This document shows positions 1 through 13,584 of a stretch of DNA of 64,000 nt, piece by piece; within the stretch, counting starts at the first letter, position 1, and every line of letters starts with the position of its first letter. The stretch is from assembly GCA_050084515.1 (NCBI GenBank), contig CM114271.1:49786001-49850000 (forward strand), written 5' to 3'. The DNA comes from Blasia pusilla (taxonomy: Eukaryota; Marchantiophyta; Marchantiopsida; Blasiales). A program made the translations under genes and the position numbers. Under the pieces are notes generated by a model, which was given only the letters and a program-made list of their open reading frames with translations, ran no database searches and was not told the origin of the DNA.

Positions 1-47
1 GGTCATGGTAGAGCTGTACATTATTGTGATAAATGTTTGAATGGCAG

Positions 48-3000
48 GCACGAAAAGACACCACACAGGTGGTGGCAAATTTGCAAAGGCAACAGGTGCA
101 GTCACGTCTCATTGCATGTGACTATCTGGAAACAAACAAGGATCTACTAAATCTGCTTGTGTCTGGGTAAGGCATACATTTGTTGTCTATTACTGGGAAT
201 CTGCTCGGAAGGAAGATATTCTTTTCAAGTTTGCCTAGAAAAAAAAATCGAGGACAAAGAGTTCTGAGTTGCACTTATTAATTATGACAGCTCCTCCTAG
301 ATGCAAACTGAGAAGCCGTGAGAATTCCTGCAATGCCCTGAATATCTTTCTAATGTGTGGTGAGGCATTAGTCAGGGCTAGTTGTTGTGACTGGCTGCAT
401 TAAGCTAGTGACATCCCTTGGGACTGGTGGGTATCTCAGGACTTGAAAATGGGATCTCGTATCTTAACTGACTAAATCCGGTTCGCAACCTCAGATATGA
501 GAATCCGGAGATCGCGCTACACTATGGAACAATGCTGCGTGAGTGTATTCGTCATCAAAGCATAGCCCGGTATGAGTTTTTTTTTGTGTCAGCGTGGGAG
601 GTCATAGATACTGTTTGTGTAGATAGGAAAGGACACTGCACTCACTCCAAGTTCAAAGCAGGTTGCACAGTTGCATTGAAGCTGTTCTTTGGACTAAAAG
701 CTTTGGTAGTCATCATTCTATTGTGCCGTGGGAGGGGAAGAGGCTTTCATTATTTTCCAAAGGATTGTTATGTGATTGAAGATTGATTTATGAATAGAAA
801 GTATAGCTTGGGCATAACATGCTGTTTCTTGACAGAGCCTGATGACTCGCTCCTCAGGTCTGTCTTGGAATCTGGTTGCGTGTCGAAATTCTTCAAATAT
901 GTAGAACTTCCAAATTTTGATGTTGCATCCGATGCAGCTGCAACATTTAAGGTGGACCGCTGATCTGACATTACTCCTTCGTGAATTGATCCTGATAATT
1001 TACTGGATTCTTGGAGCTATTAGATGCCAGTGCAGTGGTGTGTTCTGAGCTATGCAGTTTCTGACAACAGGGTGGTTTAGGGTTTTGTAAGAGGAAGTTG
1101 TTCCATCTTTAGCAATCAAATCCATTCTCGTTTGGGTCTGTTTGATGCAGGAGCTGTTGACAAGACACAAATCAACAGTTGCTGAGTATTTTTCCAAGAA
1201 TTATGATTGGGTAATTATGTCTATCTTGCATTTTACTCATGCAGAAGTGAGGAGTGACAGGGATGTGGAACTACATTGGGTGACTCCAATGGATGTGCCT
1301 TTGATTATTGACTACGATTTTGGCCCCTTTTTTTTGTATGAGACAGATACGGTATGGATCTGTCTGACACTATCTAGGATAGTGTTGAAGGTTGGTGCAA
1401 CAATCAAAGGCAATAAGTTTCTTTATACCACATGATGCTGCAATCTCAAGGCTCTGTTCTAGTCTGAATACTTCTGAAGATTCGTAATGGAAGGAATTCA
1501 GACGAGCCTTACTTGGTTGCTTCTCCTTACTTTTTGGCAGCTGTTGTGAATGCCAAGATGATTTTTTTAACCTAATTTTCTTTTCAGTGCAGAGTATCAT
1601 CTACTGCCTAGAGAGAAGTTGATGAGAAACCTTTTCTATTGATGTAAAATTTCCAACTTTGTGTGGTAGGAGTCTGTTGCTCACAGCAGTTCCTTTTCTC
1701 GGTGTTGGGCAGTTCTTTTCTGAGTACAACAGCAAACTCTTGGAGTCTCCTAATTATATCACCAAGCGACAAGCTGTGAAGGTTTGGATGTCTCTTTCTG
1801 TTAGAATAGTCTCTTATGGTATATGAAGTACAGTCCTCATTCAGAATCGTCTTGCACTGTCTTTCTGTCTTGGGTGTTACAGCGCGCACTGCAGGAGGCG
1901 TGTCTGAACTAGCTCCAAGTCTAATGAACTTTATTTTTTGGGGAACAGCTCTGAAGTGAATTATATCTACAATATATGACCTTATGGTTGCAAGATACTG
2001 GACGATTTCCACTTGGGTTCTATATGCAGTGCACTGTAGTTTTGCTGTCTTTAATCTGCAAGTTGGTTACCAGTAAAGCACAAAGTTGCATACTCCAGCT
2101 AGTCAATCTTTTGTTGTGGAGTTATTCAATCACTTTCTGATTACTTTTGTTCATTGATCGAATCCTGCAACCTTATCGATTGTCATTCTACATTTTACTC
2201 AAGCTGTCGTAGTTTTTCTGTCCAGGATGTTGTGAATTAAAACGTGGAGAAAATAGTGCTTGTTTTACATTCCATTCTAGTAAATATAGGAGAGTTTTGT
2301 AGTTCAATTGGATTATAAGAGGTCCAACAGATGGTTGTCTGTTGCAGCTTCTGGGTGACATGCTGCTAGATCGATCAAATGTAACAGTGATGATGCGCTA
2401 CATCAGCTCCAAGGAGAATCTCATCATTTTGATGAACTTACTCCGGGTTTGCATCTCGACTTTGTTCTTCTGTTCCTTTTGAGTTTACCTGAGTACGATA
2501 CAGAAGGTTTTTTCAGGTGGTCACATTGGTTTCCCAGTCCTTGCAAAAGGTGTATCAATCCTCCAAGATAGGTCCTTCAAGGTGTCTTCTGAGATAGAGC
2601 AGGAAGTATGGCCTATGGTTGGATAGGCATATCCCTCAGGGCATTTGCTTTCTACTGCGAGCAAGTTATTCAACACTTGAACACCTTTAGTACCTTACAT
2701 GGGGATGGATTCTAAAGCTCCTCCCTCAGCTGGTCTCACTGTTCAAGAAGCTAGTACCAGACAAATGGTGTCGTATGATGGTTTTAAAGAGACTTTTGTT
2801 CAAGGTCCTTCTAGATTTGTGGTGGAGCTGAAAGGTTCGATTTATTCTGTCCTAGATATGGGCTTTTACTGTGTACCTGCGAATTTGTGCAGGATCCAAG
2901 TAAAAACATCCAGATAGAAGCATTCCATGTTTTCAAGGTGAGGATTTGGATTCTGGCTTTTGTATTGGTAGTGGGACTAGGTGGACTTGCCCCTTGGTTT

Positions 3001-3764
3001 GTGAGAGCAAGTTCAAGGTCGATGGTTTCTGTTGTTCCTGGCCATCTTCCTATCTAGTATCACAAAGTTTCCAGTTGAAGGGTTAGCAAGCATTCGAGTC
3101 AACACTTCAGTATCCAACTGGGAGTAGTTCGATACTGAAGGTGCAGTAAGCTGATGGAGAAGTCTGTGGATTAAGACTTGATTGATATGTGGTATGTTGT
3201 ATTGAAGACACAATTTTTGAATTCTGTCTTGCAGGTGTTTGTGGCAAATGGAAACAAACCTCCTGAGATTGTGAATATTCTTCAAGCAAATCGCCCCAAG
3301 TTGGTCCGGTTTTTAACTGACTTCAAGACTGACAAAGGTTGGTCGCATGGGTCCTCTCTTGTTGGTGTGAAAGTCGATGGTTAAAGCCTTCTCCGTTTCT
3401 ATGGACTCCTAATGTGGGTCTTGCTAGGACTCGACTCTCAACCTGGGGAGTTGCATACCAAATTGTAGAATGCCAGCAGGCAGTTTTGGTTGACTGGTTT
3501 GTCTCTTTTCGTGTATTTGGGAGGATGATCTCATGAATCCTGAAGTTGGGTTTGCAAGAGTGACGCGTTCAAAAGGGCATCTTGTTACGGTGCTACAGAT
3601 AATCACTGTGGAAAATCTGTCTTAGAATGTCACACAATTGGTCTAGAATGCCTAGGATCTTCTTTGACACGATCTGGTGTTTCTTATCTGCAGAGGACGA
3701 GCAATTTGATCAAGACAAAGCTCAAGTATTGAGGGAGATAGAGAGTCTGAGAAGTCCGAGTTGA
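48..3764 (+). CDS. MO25-like: MO25/CAB39-like scaffold protein (5' partial, 9 exons)
   Basis: Exons read by eye: 48-166, 495-569, 858-951, 1151-1210, 1713-1781, 2348-2446, 2893-2937, 3235-3337 and 3694-3764 (stop TGA 3762-3764). All introns are GT-AG and phases join without a break, giving 244 residues. The family is usually about 340 residues, so roughly the first 95 lie upstream of the window. Recognisable blocks are [16 protein letters not shown] (exon 1), [13 protein letters not shown] (2), [20 protein letters not shown] (4), [20 protein letters not shown] (6), [10 protein letters not shown] (7) and [20 protein letters not shown] (8). MO25 proteins are helical-repeat scaffolds that bind and activate STE20/germinal-centre-type kinases, with roles in polarity and cell division; that role is family knowledge, not seen here. 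Every exon is short, so simple ORF scans miss the gene. No frame break or stop interrupts it, so it looks functional. Confidence 0.88.
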
Positions 3765-6706
3765 TAAAGCAGCTCGCAGTTAGCAAGCTGTGATGAAATC
3801 TTTCGCTTCTGGTGCCACTATTGCCAGGGCTGTTTCAGTGAATTGCTGATATTTTATGTACATCTGGTATTGGTTTTGCTAATCGAATATGGAATATTTT
3901 AGTCTTAGGGATAGGGTTAGATCAAGATCCCCATTGTGATCTGCTACAGGTGTTGCTCAAGCTAACACCATGGGTCAACAGCATGTCCCTCAGGCTTATC
4001 AGCGATAGTCACTCCATTTACTGGGTCTTGTTTGCAGAGATATAATGGACCAACCATTTTTTGGTCCATGGCAGAGCTGAAAGTTTCAAAATTTGATGAT
4101 GAGCTATAGGTCGGCCAGGATAACGTGCACCCTGTCAGGGCAGGAACTGTAATATGGGAATGACTGGCTTGTGGCAGCAAATGGAACACGGCCTGTCTTC
4201 TTGGAATGCGATCATCTTTGATCAAAACCTGAAGTGCTGAATGATGGCTACTGGCTCTACAAAATACCAAGTCCCACTTTGAGGGCTTGGCGAATTTCTA
4301 TGTGTTGAAGGAAGTGGGATTCTTGCAGATGAAAGGCAACGGAGCAGGTGTACCAAAATCTCATCCCTTGCTCATCGGCTTCTGTTAGATGCTGTAAGCA
4401 TCATTACGGCATCAAGTGTACAGTTGCTATGGTAACACATGTGCTTTACTGTGAGCTTTAACCATGAAAAGGAGTGTTGGCCACTGCCTTCTTGAAATTT
4501 CAAAGGAAGCTGTACTTTTCTGTCTATCATCATTCAAAGATTTACTGTCAGATGGCATAAGTTTTGGGTTTCTTCTTCTCTGCCTAGTAAACTGCTGGAA
4601 GGAAAGGTACTGCGTAGTGTACAATTGTTGCTGCAACACTAGGATTATTGGGATCTTTTGACAATCCAAACGGATGGAATGTAATGATCATGGTTTCGTG
4701 AAATTGGAGAAGGGAAGTTTTTGTCACTGAGCTTAAGTCCACATTATCACATGTCAAGGGTGCAGGGATGACCGGGAGTTGTCAATGTAAGAAAGCTGTA
4801 CAATTTCGTTGGAGAAGCCACCCAAAGAAATCAGCGACTTGGTTGTGGATGTCCGCACGGAACTCGACATCAGAGTGACTATGTGGTATTCTGCCGACTT
4901 TGTAGCCCCGTGATCGAGTCAGGATCCAGTTCTGGCCAGCGGTCACTCCCTGTCTCAAGCAGGGAATTCCTCGGCCCATTAGTGATAAGTGCCGAGGTTT
5001 TTGCCTTACGTGCGAGACTTTTGTTCAGAGTCCGATCTGGACTCCATTGGCGAGAAGTTCCTCGGCCTCTTCATAGCACTGCTATCTCAAATCCAACTCC
5101 AGCGAATGATCGATCAGGCCTCCGCTGTCTTACGTTTCTTGCGGAATCTCACGACGCAGTGGCCAACGCCGGTGGAAGGTAGACATCAGCTCAAGACGTG
5201 GTCGATTCCTTCTCCCTCGTGTAGGTATGCTTGCGGACATCGCTGAATTGTACTGAACAGGCTTCTGCACTCCGGCATGCGAGCATGCACAAGGTTGAAG
5301 GTTACTCGTCTAGCTTCAACGATGGAAACGAGACCATGGTCGAGCGACTTATTGAAACTTACTCATCCAATTGAAAGAAGGAAATTTAGAAAGTTACTCG
5401 CATCTGTCCTACACTAGACAAGAGAGTTTACACCATCCGTCATCACCAAGTCTTCCAATTTGCCAGCTGAAATTCACGACACAATTCATTCATGAGCGAT
5501 GACAACGTCTGTGTCATTTGGCTCGATGTACATGGAAAGCCAGACACTGAAACCGTGGACCAGAAATTTCCTTCACGATAAAGAATCACCAATTCTATAG
5601 AAACGCCCGATACGCTTGGCCACTATTCAAGTCGTACACAATTTGTGCAGACAGAAAATTTCTCATTTGAAATTGTGGGAATAGAAACCAAGGTGCACGG
5701 CGTTTACACCAGTCCATCGTTACGTGGTTTCGAATTCCGCAGGCTGAGTTCGGCCTCAAGGTCCGTGCTCAACGTAGAGAAAGTTGGGAACTTTTCGTGC
5801 ATTTAAACAAGCGAATACATAGGGCGTGGACGAGAGAGATTCCAGCGTCTTGTCATCAGCACAACTCTGGAATGACTAATCTTGTCCACAAGTATCGTAC
5901 AAAGGCAGATATGATTCACACATAATAGTTCTTTATTCCGGAAATTTAATAACTGTTAGTGACACTTTGGACGTGTGCTAGTGCTGTCTGGTCCAGAAAG
6001 CTCTAGATTACCCACAATTGGTTGCTCCATAAATCCTGTCTACCAAAAGCCTGGAAATTAGCAAATAAATCGGGTAATCGAATCCATACCACGGTCAACT
6101 GGCGAAGTCACACTCTCTAATGATTCCATGTCAAATTATCGTAAAGTGCACTTCTTACGTACAAACCTCTTGCGTTCATATTCGAAGATCTTTTCCCTCC
6201 CACAATTACAACATATTTTTGCATCATTTTGTTCTTCTGAAACATTTTCGAATTATTTGGTGAATTTTCTTCCCAGGCATGACATGGATGGCAAATAACA
6301 TCAAAGAGTTTATCACGGAGATATCTGACACCACTTAGAGCCAGATTCCATGGGGTCACGCACAATTCTTTCAAGCAAATACCACAAGAACCCATTTAAC
6401 CATCTGACAACATAGCTGGAGGCGATGTACAATCCGATTTTCCAACTAAGAGGGTTGCCTGTGCTGAAAAGTTGTGGGCGCAGGAAATTAGGCAACGACA
6501 TTACCAGAAGTTTGTTCAACTTTACTGAAAGGAATGGCTTCCGGAAAACACTGAGGAGGTAATTCAGCAGATGAATCATGGCTCATAATAGAGTAAGACA
6601 TACAGGCACTAAACTCCACTGCCAAACATTTCTATGGACACTGCGGATGACAACTCACAAGATGGGCCGTTAATTGCAATCATTGCGTTTTATATTCCTG
6701 ACTATG
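3765..6706. other. Convergent intergenic region between MO25-like and LTV1 genes
   Basis: About 2.9 kb lies between the two convergent 3' ends, and some of it should be 3' UTR of each gene. Open frames exist near 4760-5250, including one reading LEKPPKEISDLVVDVRTELD at about 4810-4870. They carry no recognisable domain and end quickly. I see no RNA gene or clear transposon end here. Confidence 0.5.
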
Positions 6707-8977
6707 CTAGGATATATGAATGGAAGATGGACCCATTGCTGCAGCTCCATGTTGGGCACGATGTGATTCTTCTCTGTAACAAAGCTTCATAGCTTTTTTC
6801 CCAGCACGAGCTTGGCGCCGTTCTTCTTTGATTGCAGCCTGCAGATGATTCAAGCCACATCAGATTAAGGATGTGGCTCAAATTTCATGAAAATCAGATC
6901 TCTTTCTGCATTCGTATAATATCCAACGGTTCTTTGACACACCAAGGGACATGAGCAGAAAGAGAGATAATAACTCACCTTTCGGACTTTTTTCTCCTCT
7001 GGTGTCTCACCCGTGCGGGTTGCCACTACTCTCACAGGAGCAGTTCTACCAGCAGACTTATCACTCGCCTTGGTGGCGCCATTAGCTCTCGAGGGTAGAT
7101 AGTCTACTGGTAAGTGCTGTTTTCCAGCCAACCGAATGATACCATCCTTAGCCTTCTCCATTTCCTGAACCTTAATTCTTGGCTTGTACCCCGGCACACT
7201 AATTTTAGCAGGATGGTTATCAAAGTTCGAAAAGGTAGAAACTACAGTTTCACAATCCCAGTGATCCTTCTCCTCCTCACTTTCCTCGAGGAACACTTCC
7301 TTATCTGAATCACTTCTATATTCTAAAGTCTTCTTCACCACAGCGTCATCGACGCCCTTGGCAATAATCATACTACTGTCGTCCTTTTTGGACCCGTCCC
7401 ACCTAATTGCAATAGTATTTTCCAGCGACGGAAAGACGGTCAAGTCCTTCTTGTATTCATCAGCTGGGGTTTCATATCTCTCTTTGAAGTAAGTCTTGTC
7501 AGTCAGGAAGTCGGAAAGCACGTTACTGAACTGTGAAATGTCCGCATGACCTCTCGTTGTGGGATCATCCTCGTCTAGCTCACCGAACTCATAGTCATCA
7601 TACTCGCGCATTGCCAACTGCAGAACATATCAAGTGACGATAAAGACACAAGATTAGTGATCAGGCACTTCACAACTCCTACAAAGAAAGAATGTAAGCT
7701 ACAGAGACTAGTGTACTGGAATGCGAAGGTATTCCTCCCAGCTACTAGAAATTGTGGTATGATGTAGAGGGTTTTAGGTCTCAAGTGGACGACAGTCATG
7801 AATCGCGTACACAGGCGAATTGCGCGAAGAATTTCTACTTCGTCCATCTTCGATCCGGAATTCTTCCACCTAAATTCTGTAATTTCCTAATGAGGCGAAT
7901 GCGAATTCTAAACTAGGGACATTGCCACTGACATACCGTCTCAAATTGCTCGTCCAGAAGACGTGCAGGCCTCGCTCTTTCACTCTCGGCCCTCTCATGC
8001 AAATGAAAATCCTCATCGTCCGACGCCTCCTCGTACTCCAATCCCTGTTGCAATCTCTGCTTCCGATTCAATCCTCCATCTTGAGGACGATCACTCGTGG
8101 ATGTTTCATTGAGGTGGTTAGCTCTATCATCGACTCCTTCATTAGCAAGGATGACAAATTCATCATCGAGTTCATCTGCTGAATCAAACTGTGATCCATC
8201 GCTGTTTTCGAGAGCAGCGATAATATCAGCGTCCAGTACACCTTCCTTCGATAGTGGCTTCCTGATGGGGCGGATGCTCGAATTGACGAGCTCAAGTGCA
8301 TTCGATGGGACAGCCTGACTTACTTCCTCTATTGCACGAACCTCAACCTTCGACGCATCGTATGCCTGCCCCGAATAGAACCAGATGATAAGCTCCATGA
8401 AAATGTTTAGGGCGCAATCGCCAGAAAGAAAACACTACCGAAAATCTATAATCATGGGATACAACATCTTTACGAGAGGCACCTTGACATCAGCACGCAG
8501 AGAGTCTAGTTGATTCCGAACGGATGGAACGAACGCCGCACCGACGCCCGCGGTACCGATCTTGCGCATGTGCTGCATGTAATCATAGCCATCGTCAGGA
8601 TATCCCAACTCTATCAATTCTCGTCTGACAGAGTCTGGAAGAGCTCCGCTCTGTCCTCTCGTCCTTCCACTCGCAATCGGGGCTTGCTGCGGCGCCCGTC
8701 GCACGATTTCCTCCTCACCACTCTCGTCGGCATCTTCAAACCTGGAATCTCCATCTTCATCCTCCGCATAGCTGCCGTCCTCCGACTCTCCTTCATAATC
8801 GGCCTCTCTCAGTGATCGCGGATCGTCTTCCGAGAAACCCTTCACGTAACTGTCTCCGCCATCGACCCGAGTGAAAATTCGGGGGGGCGCCACAGAGTCA
8901 TCATCCGCCTCCGACTCGCGGTACACTAACGTGAATGTCGCGGACTTCTTCTTGTCGATGAATTTCTTCTTTCCCAT
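6707..8977 (-). CDS. LTV1: LTV1-like 40S ribosome biogenesis factor
   Basis: Four exons on the minus strand: 8977-8483, 8365-7937, 7617-6979 and 6838-6707 (stop 6707-6709). All boundaries are GT-AG in phase 0 and give 563 residues. The ATG at 8975-8977 opens with MGKKKFIDKKKSATFTLVYR, the typical LTV1 start. Further marks are YVKGFSEDDPRSLREA, acidic stretches, LGYPDDGYDYMQHMRKIG, FVPSVRNQLDSL, AYDASKVE, LLDEQFET, MREYDDYEFGELDEDD and a basic C terminus starting AAIKEERRQARAGKKA. LTV1 is a late 40S assembly and export factor (family knowledge). Length matches plant homologues and no lesion is visible. Its neighbours are unrelated. Confidence 0.9.
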
Positions 8978-9054
8978 AGCTCCAATTCGTCGACCTCACG
9001 AGACTGCTAAAACCCACAGGTAGACTGAGTCCCAAAACCTGAAAGAGCAAGCAA

Positions 9055-9215
9055 TCTTCGACGCTAGGGTTAGGTCTGCATACTCCGTGTGGAGATTTCC
9101 TTCTCTCCTCACGATTTCCACTGTCACACACCCACAAGTTGGGCTCTCGACGGGAAGACGACGGCGACGGCAGCGTCACTTCGGCGGTGGAAGGAGAAGT
9201 TTAGGGTGTTTAGAT
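9055..9215 (-). promoter_or_regulatory. Possible LTV1 promoter with telo-box-like and site-II-like words
   Basis: Upstream of LTV1 on its own strand there are two CCCTAA-type words (near 9065-9075 and 9195-9205). A TGGGCT word lies at about 9138-9143. Telo boxes and TGGGCY site II elements are known from promoters of plant ribosome-biogenesis genes. Here the words are imperfect and their role is inferred. Confidence 0.3.
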
Positions 9216-9788
9216 TTTAAAAACTAGAATAATTAAAATTAGAAATATCAAGAAGAATAAATTCATATATTTCAAGATTAGTATGAATTTTTTATATGTA
9301 TTAGTAAGGTCCGATGCAAAAAAATAAAAAATTATATGAAAAATTAATATATAATCCGTGAAAGGAAGAAATTTTTTTTTTTTGTTGTCCATAGCATGTG
9401 AAACATTTTTTAACTTGTCAGTTATCATGTGTCAAACATAGAGGTGTTTGCAAATCAATAAAAATTTTATTTTATGATAATGTAAAATAAGAAACATGGA
9501 AAGTATATTCTTAAGCCTTGCCCAATCATCCTCCATGGAATATTTTCTTTATATTCTAGTGTGTTTCCCATGCCATGGAAGGGAAAAACAAATTGCCCAT
9601 ATGTTCGCTTGTCTTTTCATTCTTAGCTCACCTACCCCCAATTTAATTCTCTTAATTAAATTGTAACATGTTAGCTGAAGAGGAGGTCTCAAAGGATAAG
9701 TGTCAACTCCAAGAGGAGGGCTTTTGTAACCACATAATCTTATAATAGTATAGATATTTAGTCAGTGCTCGTGCCACGCAAGGAAGGT

Positions 9789-9956
9789 AAGGAAGAGTCC
9801 TCCTTACACCATTTCTCTATATTAGGCAAATCGAATTAAGTTATTAGAGGGGACAATTGTCAAAGGTAGCACGGGTTAAGGAAGCATCCTCCTTGCACCC
9901 TTTCTCTATGTAAGTTAGATGGAATTAAATTATTAGAGGGGACAATTATCAAATAA
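9789..9956. repeat. Diverged 89-base direct duplication
   Basis: A unit beginning AAGGAAG, with TCCTCCTTRCACC and TTATTAGAGGGGACAATT inside, starts at 9789 and again at 9878. The copies differ at scattered positions, so the duplication is not recent. Confidence 0.7.
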
Positions 9957-11439
9957 GGAGATGTTTATTGATGAGACCTTGCTAATAATAAAATATAGAT
10001 ATATACTATTAAGATGTCCTTTGCACATGTTCTTAAATCTTTTTCAATTTATTTTTGCATATTGTAGGATCACAATTTTTTGTGAAATACACGTGTCGTA
10101 AAGGTAGGGTATTATTAAATCCACATGTAAGCCAAGGGAGGTGTCACCATGGGAGGCCCTCCTCGCCTAATACTATTGATATTATTAGTAAGGGAGGTTA
10201 ATTTTCTGATTAGTAAACATTTATAAAATTAAGATATGCTAATGGGGAAGGAGTAAATTCTTTTGATAGCAAACACATTCATAGTTTTTAAAAAAATCTT
10301 TTGGCAAGATGATTATCGGCTTCTTACATACACAATTGACAATCTATATAAGTGGAAATTTTTGAGGATCATAGAAGTCTACATAAGTCTTCAAATGAGG
10401 TTTCAATGTTTGTGGTGATTGAAGTAGAGTTTCGGGGAAAAAAGATTGGTCATGAACAATTTTAAGCTTGAAAATTTAGGTGTGGAATGAATTATTATGA
10501 TGTTCTAAAAAATGGATGAATAAGGAGAGGTAAAGAAAACATCACAAATACTTACATATATGTGCATCCACACAGATCACAACCTATGTAGATGCATTAG
10601 AGAGCTCTTAAGAATCAATGTGAAATATGAATATGTGTCTTGTTGTGGATCCTCTACAAAAAAAAAACAAAAACAAGAAGTTGTGACTAGTGCCACAATA
10701 TTTACAATGAAGCTCAAGAATATCTATTAGGTCTTGGTAGGGAGGCTATGTGTGAAGTTATGTGTGGAGAGGCCAAGAGTGACGTGCAAGCCTTCCTTGG
10801 TGCACAAGTCAATCTTTGGGAGCTTTCTTGGAACCTTCTTGGCAAGGTTGCACATATATGGAACTTTCCAAAAAGTCTGGATATGCCATCATGCACGATG
10901 GAGTGTAAAATGTAGAGTACCATGTAGGTTGCGTCCCTTCCGCACCCTCTGCCCGTTTCCGACCTGCATCCTTGTCATACACCTCTTGCCTCTCGCGTCA
11001 GTCAGGAATATAGGAGGGATGTAGGCAAGGCAAGCATGGGTACAATATATAAGTGGTTGGGCTTGCATAGACATGCCCATCCCTAGGACAAACATAATGT
11101 GGATTTTGTTTGTGTGGAACTTGTGTAGAGGTTTCTTATAGGTCCTTGATTTGATAGCAAACTTGTGTACGTAACGCACCTTCTTGGAGCTTTGGGGTCC
11201 TTGAGAGGGGTACATCCCAAGAGGAGGCTTGGAGAAGCTCATCTTCCCATAGTTGAGCCTTCCAAGCATAGGCTAGGGCAAGGTGCTTTCGGCATGCATC
11301 AGGCATGGTTTCCCTCAGTTGAGGGTGGGTTTGGCTTGATTATCATTCAATGTAATTGGAGATCAGTATGTTTCCCATCCAATTTTTATTGTGTAACCTC
11401 CTTCTGTGATGGTGTACATATGTTGTGATGATGATGATG

Positions 11440-11460
11440 GTGTGTGTGTGTGTGTGTGTG
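11440..11460. repeat. TG dinucleotide microsatellite
   Basis: About ten TG units follow a short GAT trinucleotide run. Confidence 0.9.
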
Positions 11461-13001
11461 AGTGATAATGATGGATGATTTGTAGCGAGGTGTGTGGGCA
11501 CAATAACAGAAGATTGCATTTGATACATGGTCTTTTTCTTTAAGGTTGCAAACTTGATTTGAAAATAAATGCCAACTTTAATTGGCATCAAAGTGTTGTG
11601 CTTAATCCATTTTGAGCTTTATCTCAATAGCAAGGTTACATGCGGGCTTTTCAATGCGGGAACTTTTTTTAGGCCTGTATGATTTACCACATTTTTTGTT
11701 TGGCCATGTTTTAGATGGTGAGCTAAGAAATTGTTAAGGATGCAACTTGAGGGATTAGTGAGCGTAGTTCGGTTTAAAAGAGTGAGAGTGGGAGAATGGC
11801 CAAGGGTTATACTTTGTGCCTTCTTAGGGAGCCAATAAGCATATCTAGAGATTTAGACCCAATTACCCCTTAACTTATTGATCAACCAACCTACGAAACG
11901 TGTGAATAGTTGGGTTTTTTTATATCCAAACCAAGTCTTCTGCTTGTTGGTCTCAAGGCCAAGAACTCTTTACGGAGTAGGCGAGGAGGAGTAGATGTGA
12001 GGCTCTATGACGAAGATGCAAATGCATGTTTTTTAAGTGTAGCTGATAGTGAGAATTTAGATTTAAGAGGATTCAACATTTTAGCGGGGCTTGGCCATTC
12101 TCTACTTCGTAAAGTTTCCCATTTCTTTTGTTCATGTGGTGGATTTGAAGAATTATAATGGAGTCCTTCATAATGATTCACATAGCTCCTTGAGGATGCT
12201 TGACCTTGTGAGAATGAAAATCTACATTATAATGGACGAGCCTATATGGACAATAAGACAAAATATTGGAACATTAAGATAAAATCTCAATATGTTTGAA
12301 TTTTGTCCTTGATTCTAATAGAGTTGAGAAAATGAATTTGAATGGAAGAGGAAAATGTTTTTATTAATGAAGAAATAATAATTTAAATTTAATTAAAGTT
12401 TAATGGGGGATCCTAGGTATAAAATAAGATAAAATAATGTGATAATTATAAAAATAGTCCAAAAAAATCATTTTGTCACTCAATTCCTATTTGGTGGGAA
12501 GGGAAAATAAATTTTAAGGGAGAAGGAATAGATATTATTTAAATTTTATGGATGGGTAGAATTATTTAAGGGAGTGGGGCATGGGGAGTGGAATTACTTT
12601 GAAGTGAGAATTTTTATTCCTATCATAATATTTTTAAAAATGTAATTATATTTAAATTTCAAAATAAAAATCTGATCATAAAAAAATTTATTTAAATTCC
12701 CATTTTCTATTTTGGAATAAATAAATAAATTTAAATGGAAATATAACTAATTTCATTAATTAAATTCATGAATAATTTAATTGGTGGATTTTTTTTAATA
12801 AAAATATTTTATTATTTCAAATTCTACGAAAAATGAAATTATTTCATAAAATTAAGTATTATTAAAATTGAAGAGTAGAATAATTGAAGAGTAAATTGAA
12901 AAGTGAACTGCTATTACTCTTTTAAGATTTAAGAAAAATGAAATTACGTTTAAATTTTGAAGTGAGAAATATTTATGACCCCATGCTACACTATCTATAG
13001 T

Positions 13002-13214
13002 CTACTCAATGGTTGCAAAAGAATAGACAAGTCTAGATATGTCCACGGACATGAATTGCAAGAGGTGGGGTCTACACTTATAGTTCATGATGAAAGGTAG
13101 GGCAAGGGCAAGTTGGGCAGTAAGAGGGGGGGTGGAAGGAGGAAGAAATGGGAAAATATGGAACACATAGACAAGTGGGGAGAATGAGAAAGAAGTTTGG
13201 GGTGCGTAGAACAT
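13002..13214 (-). repeat. Dispersed repeat, inverted relative to a copy near 27.08-27.24 kb
   Basis: The reverse complement contains ACTATAAGTGTAGACCCCAC, then an AATTCATGT word, a GTCCGTGGACAT palindrome and a TTCCTCCTTCC tract. The plus strand near 27080-27240 carries the same order with substitutions and a short insertion. Related GTCCRCGGAC words occur near 35.7 kb. No coding capacity is apparent. Confidence 0.6.
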
Positions 13215-13264
13215 GGAGGGAGGGAGTAACAGTGGGCGATTGGAGGTTCCATAACACCGTGTTA

Positions 13265-13584
13265 TCTATACTATTTTGGATAACACCACATGTATAAAAA
13301 GACAAAATAGTGCTAGAATAAGAAAAAATTGAAATAGTGTATCATTTTGGTGGAAATTTATTTGGGAGGGTATATTATGTCCACGGTCATATGTTTTTTG
13401 GGGAGGGGATAGTCTAGGTGTTAATAGTGACAGTTTTATTTAGTAGTGGGTGATTAACAAGGAGTGGGAGTAGTGGAGAATTTATATGTGGGAGGAGTGA
13501 AATGGGGAATTTATTTATAGAGTGAGGAGTGGGTTGTCTTAAAAGAAACTTGGTCACCCGTGCATAGCAAGGGCAACATACTAG
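13265..13584 (+). mobile_element. Short non-autonomous Helitron candidate
   Basis: The left end begins TCTATACTATTTTGG after an A. The right end is CTAG (13581-13584) followed by T. About 8 bases upstream is a hairpin at 13557-13573, CCCGTGC ATA GCAAGGG, with one mismatch. A TC start, CTRR end, subterminal hairpin and A/T flanks are the Helitron signature. The element is 320 bases with no ORF. That these two ends belong to one insertion is inferred. Confidence 0.55.

Larger units (their letters stand above)
9216..13264. other. AT-rich repeat-derived region without intact genes
   Basis: The base composition drops sharply after the LTV1 promoter. The stretch contains repeated minus-strand Helitron-type 5' words (a TCTATACTATTATAAG end near 9757 and the GTGTTTGCAAAT motif near 9446). 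It also contains the 89-base duplication, a TG microsatellite and long A/T runs. None of the short open frames looks like a protein I know. I read it as several layers of decayed non-autonomous elements. Confidence 0.6.

Noticed and set aside
4782-5246. Overlapping frames on both strands after the MO25-like gene
   Set aside because: No recognisable domain, no consistent splice structure, and position fits 3' UTR or intergenic DNA.
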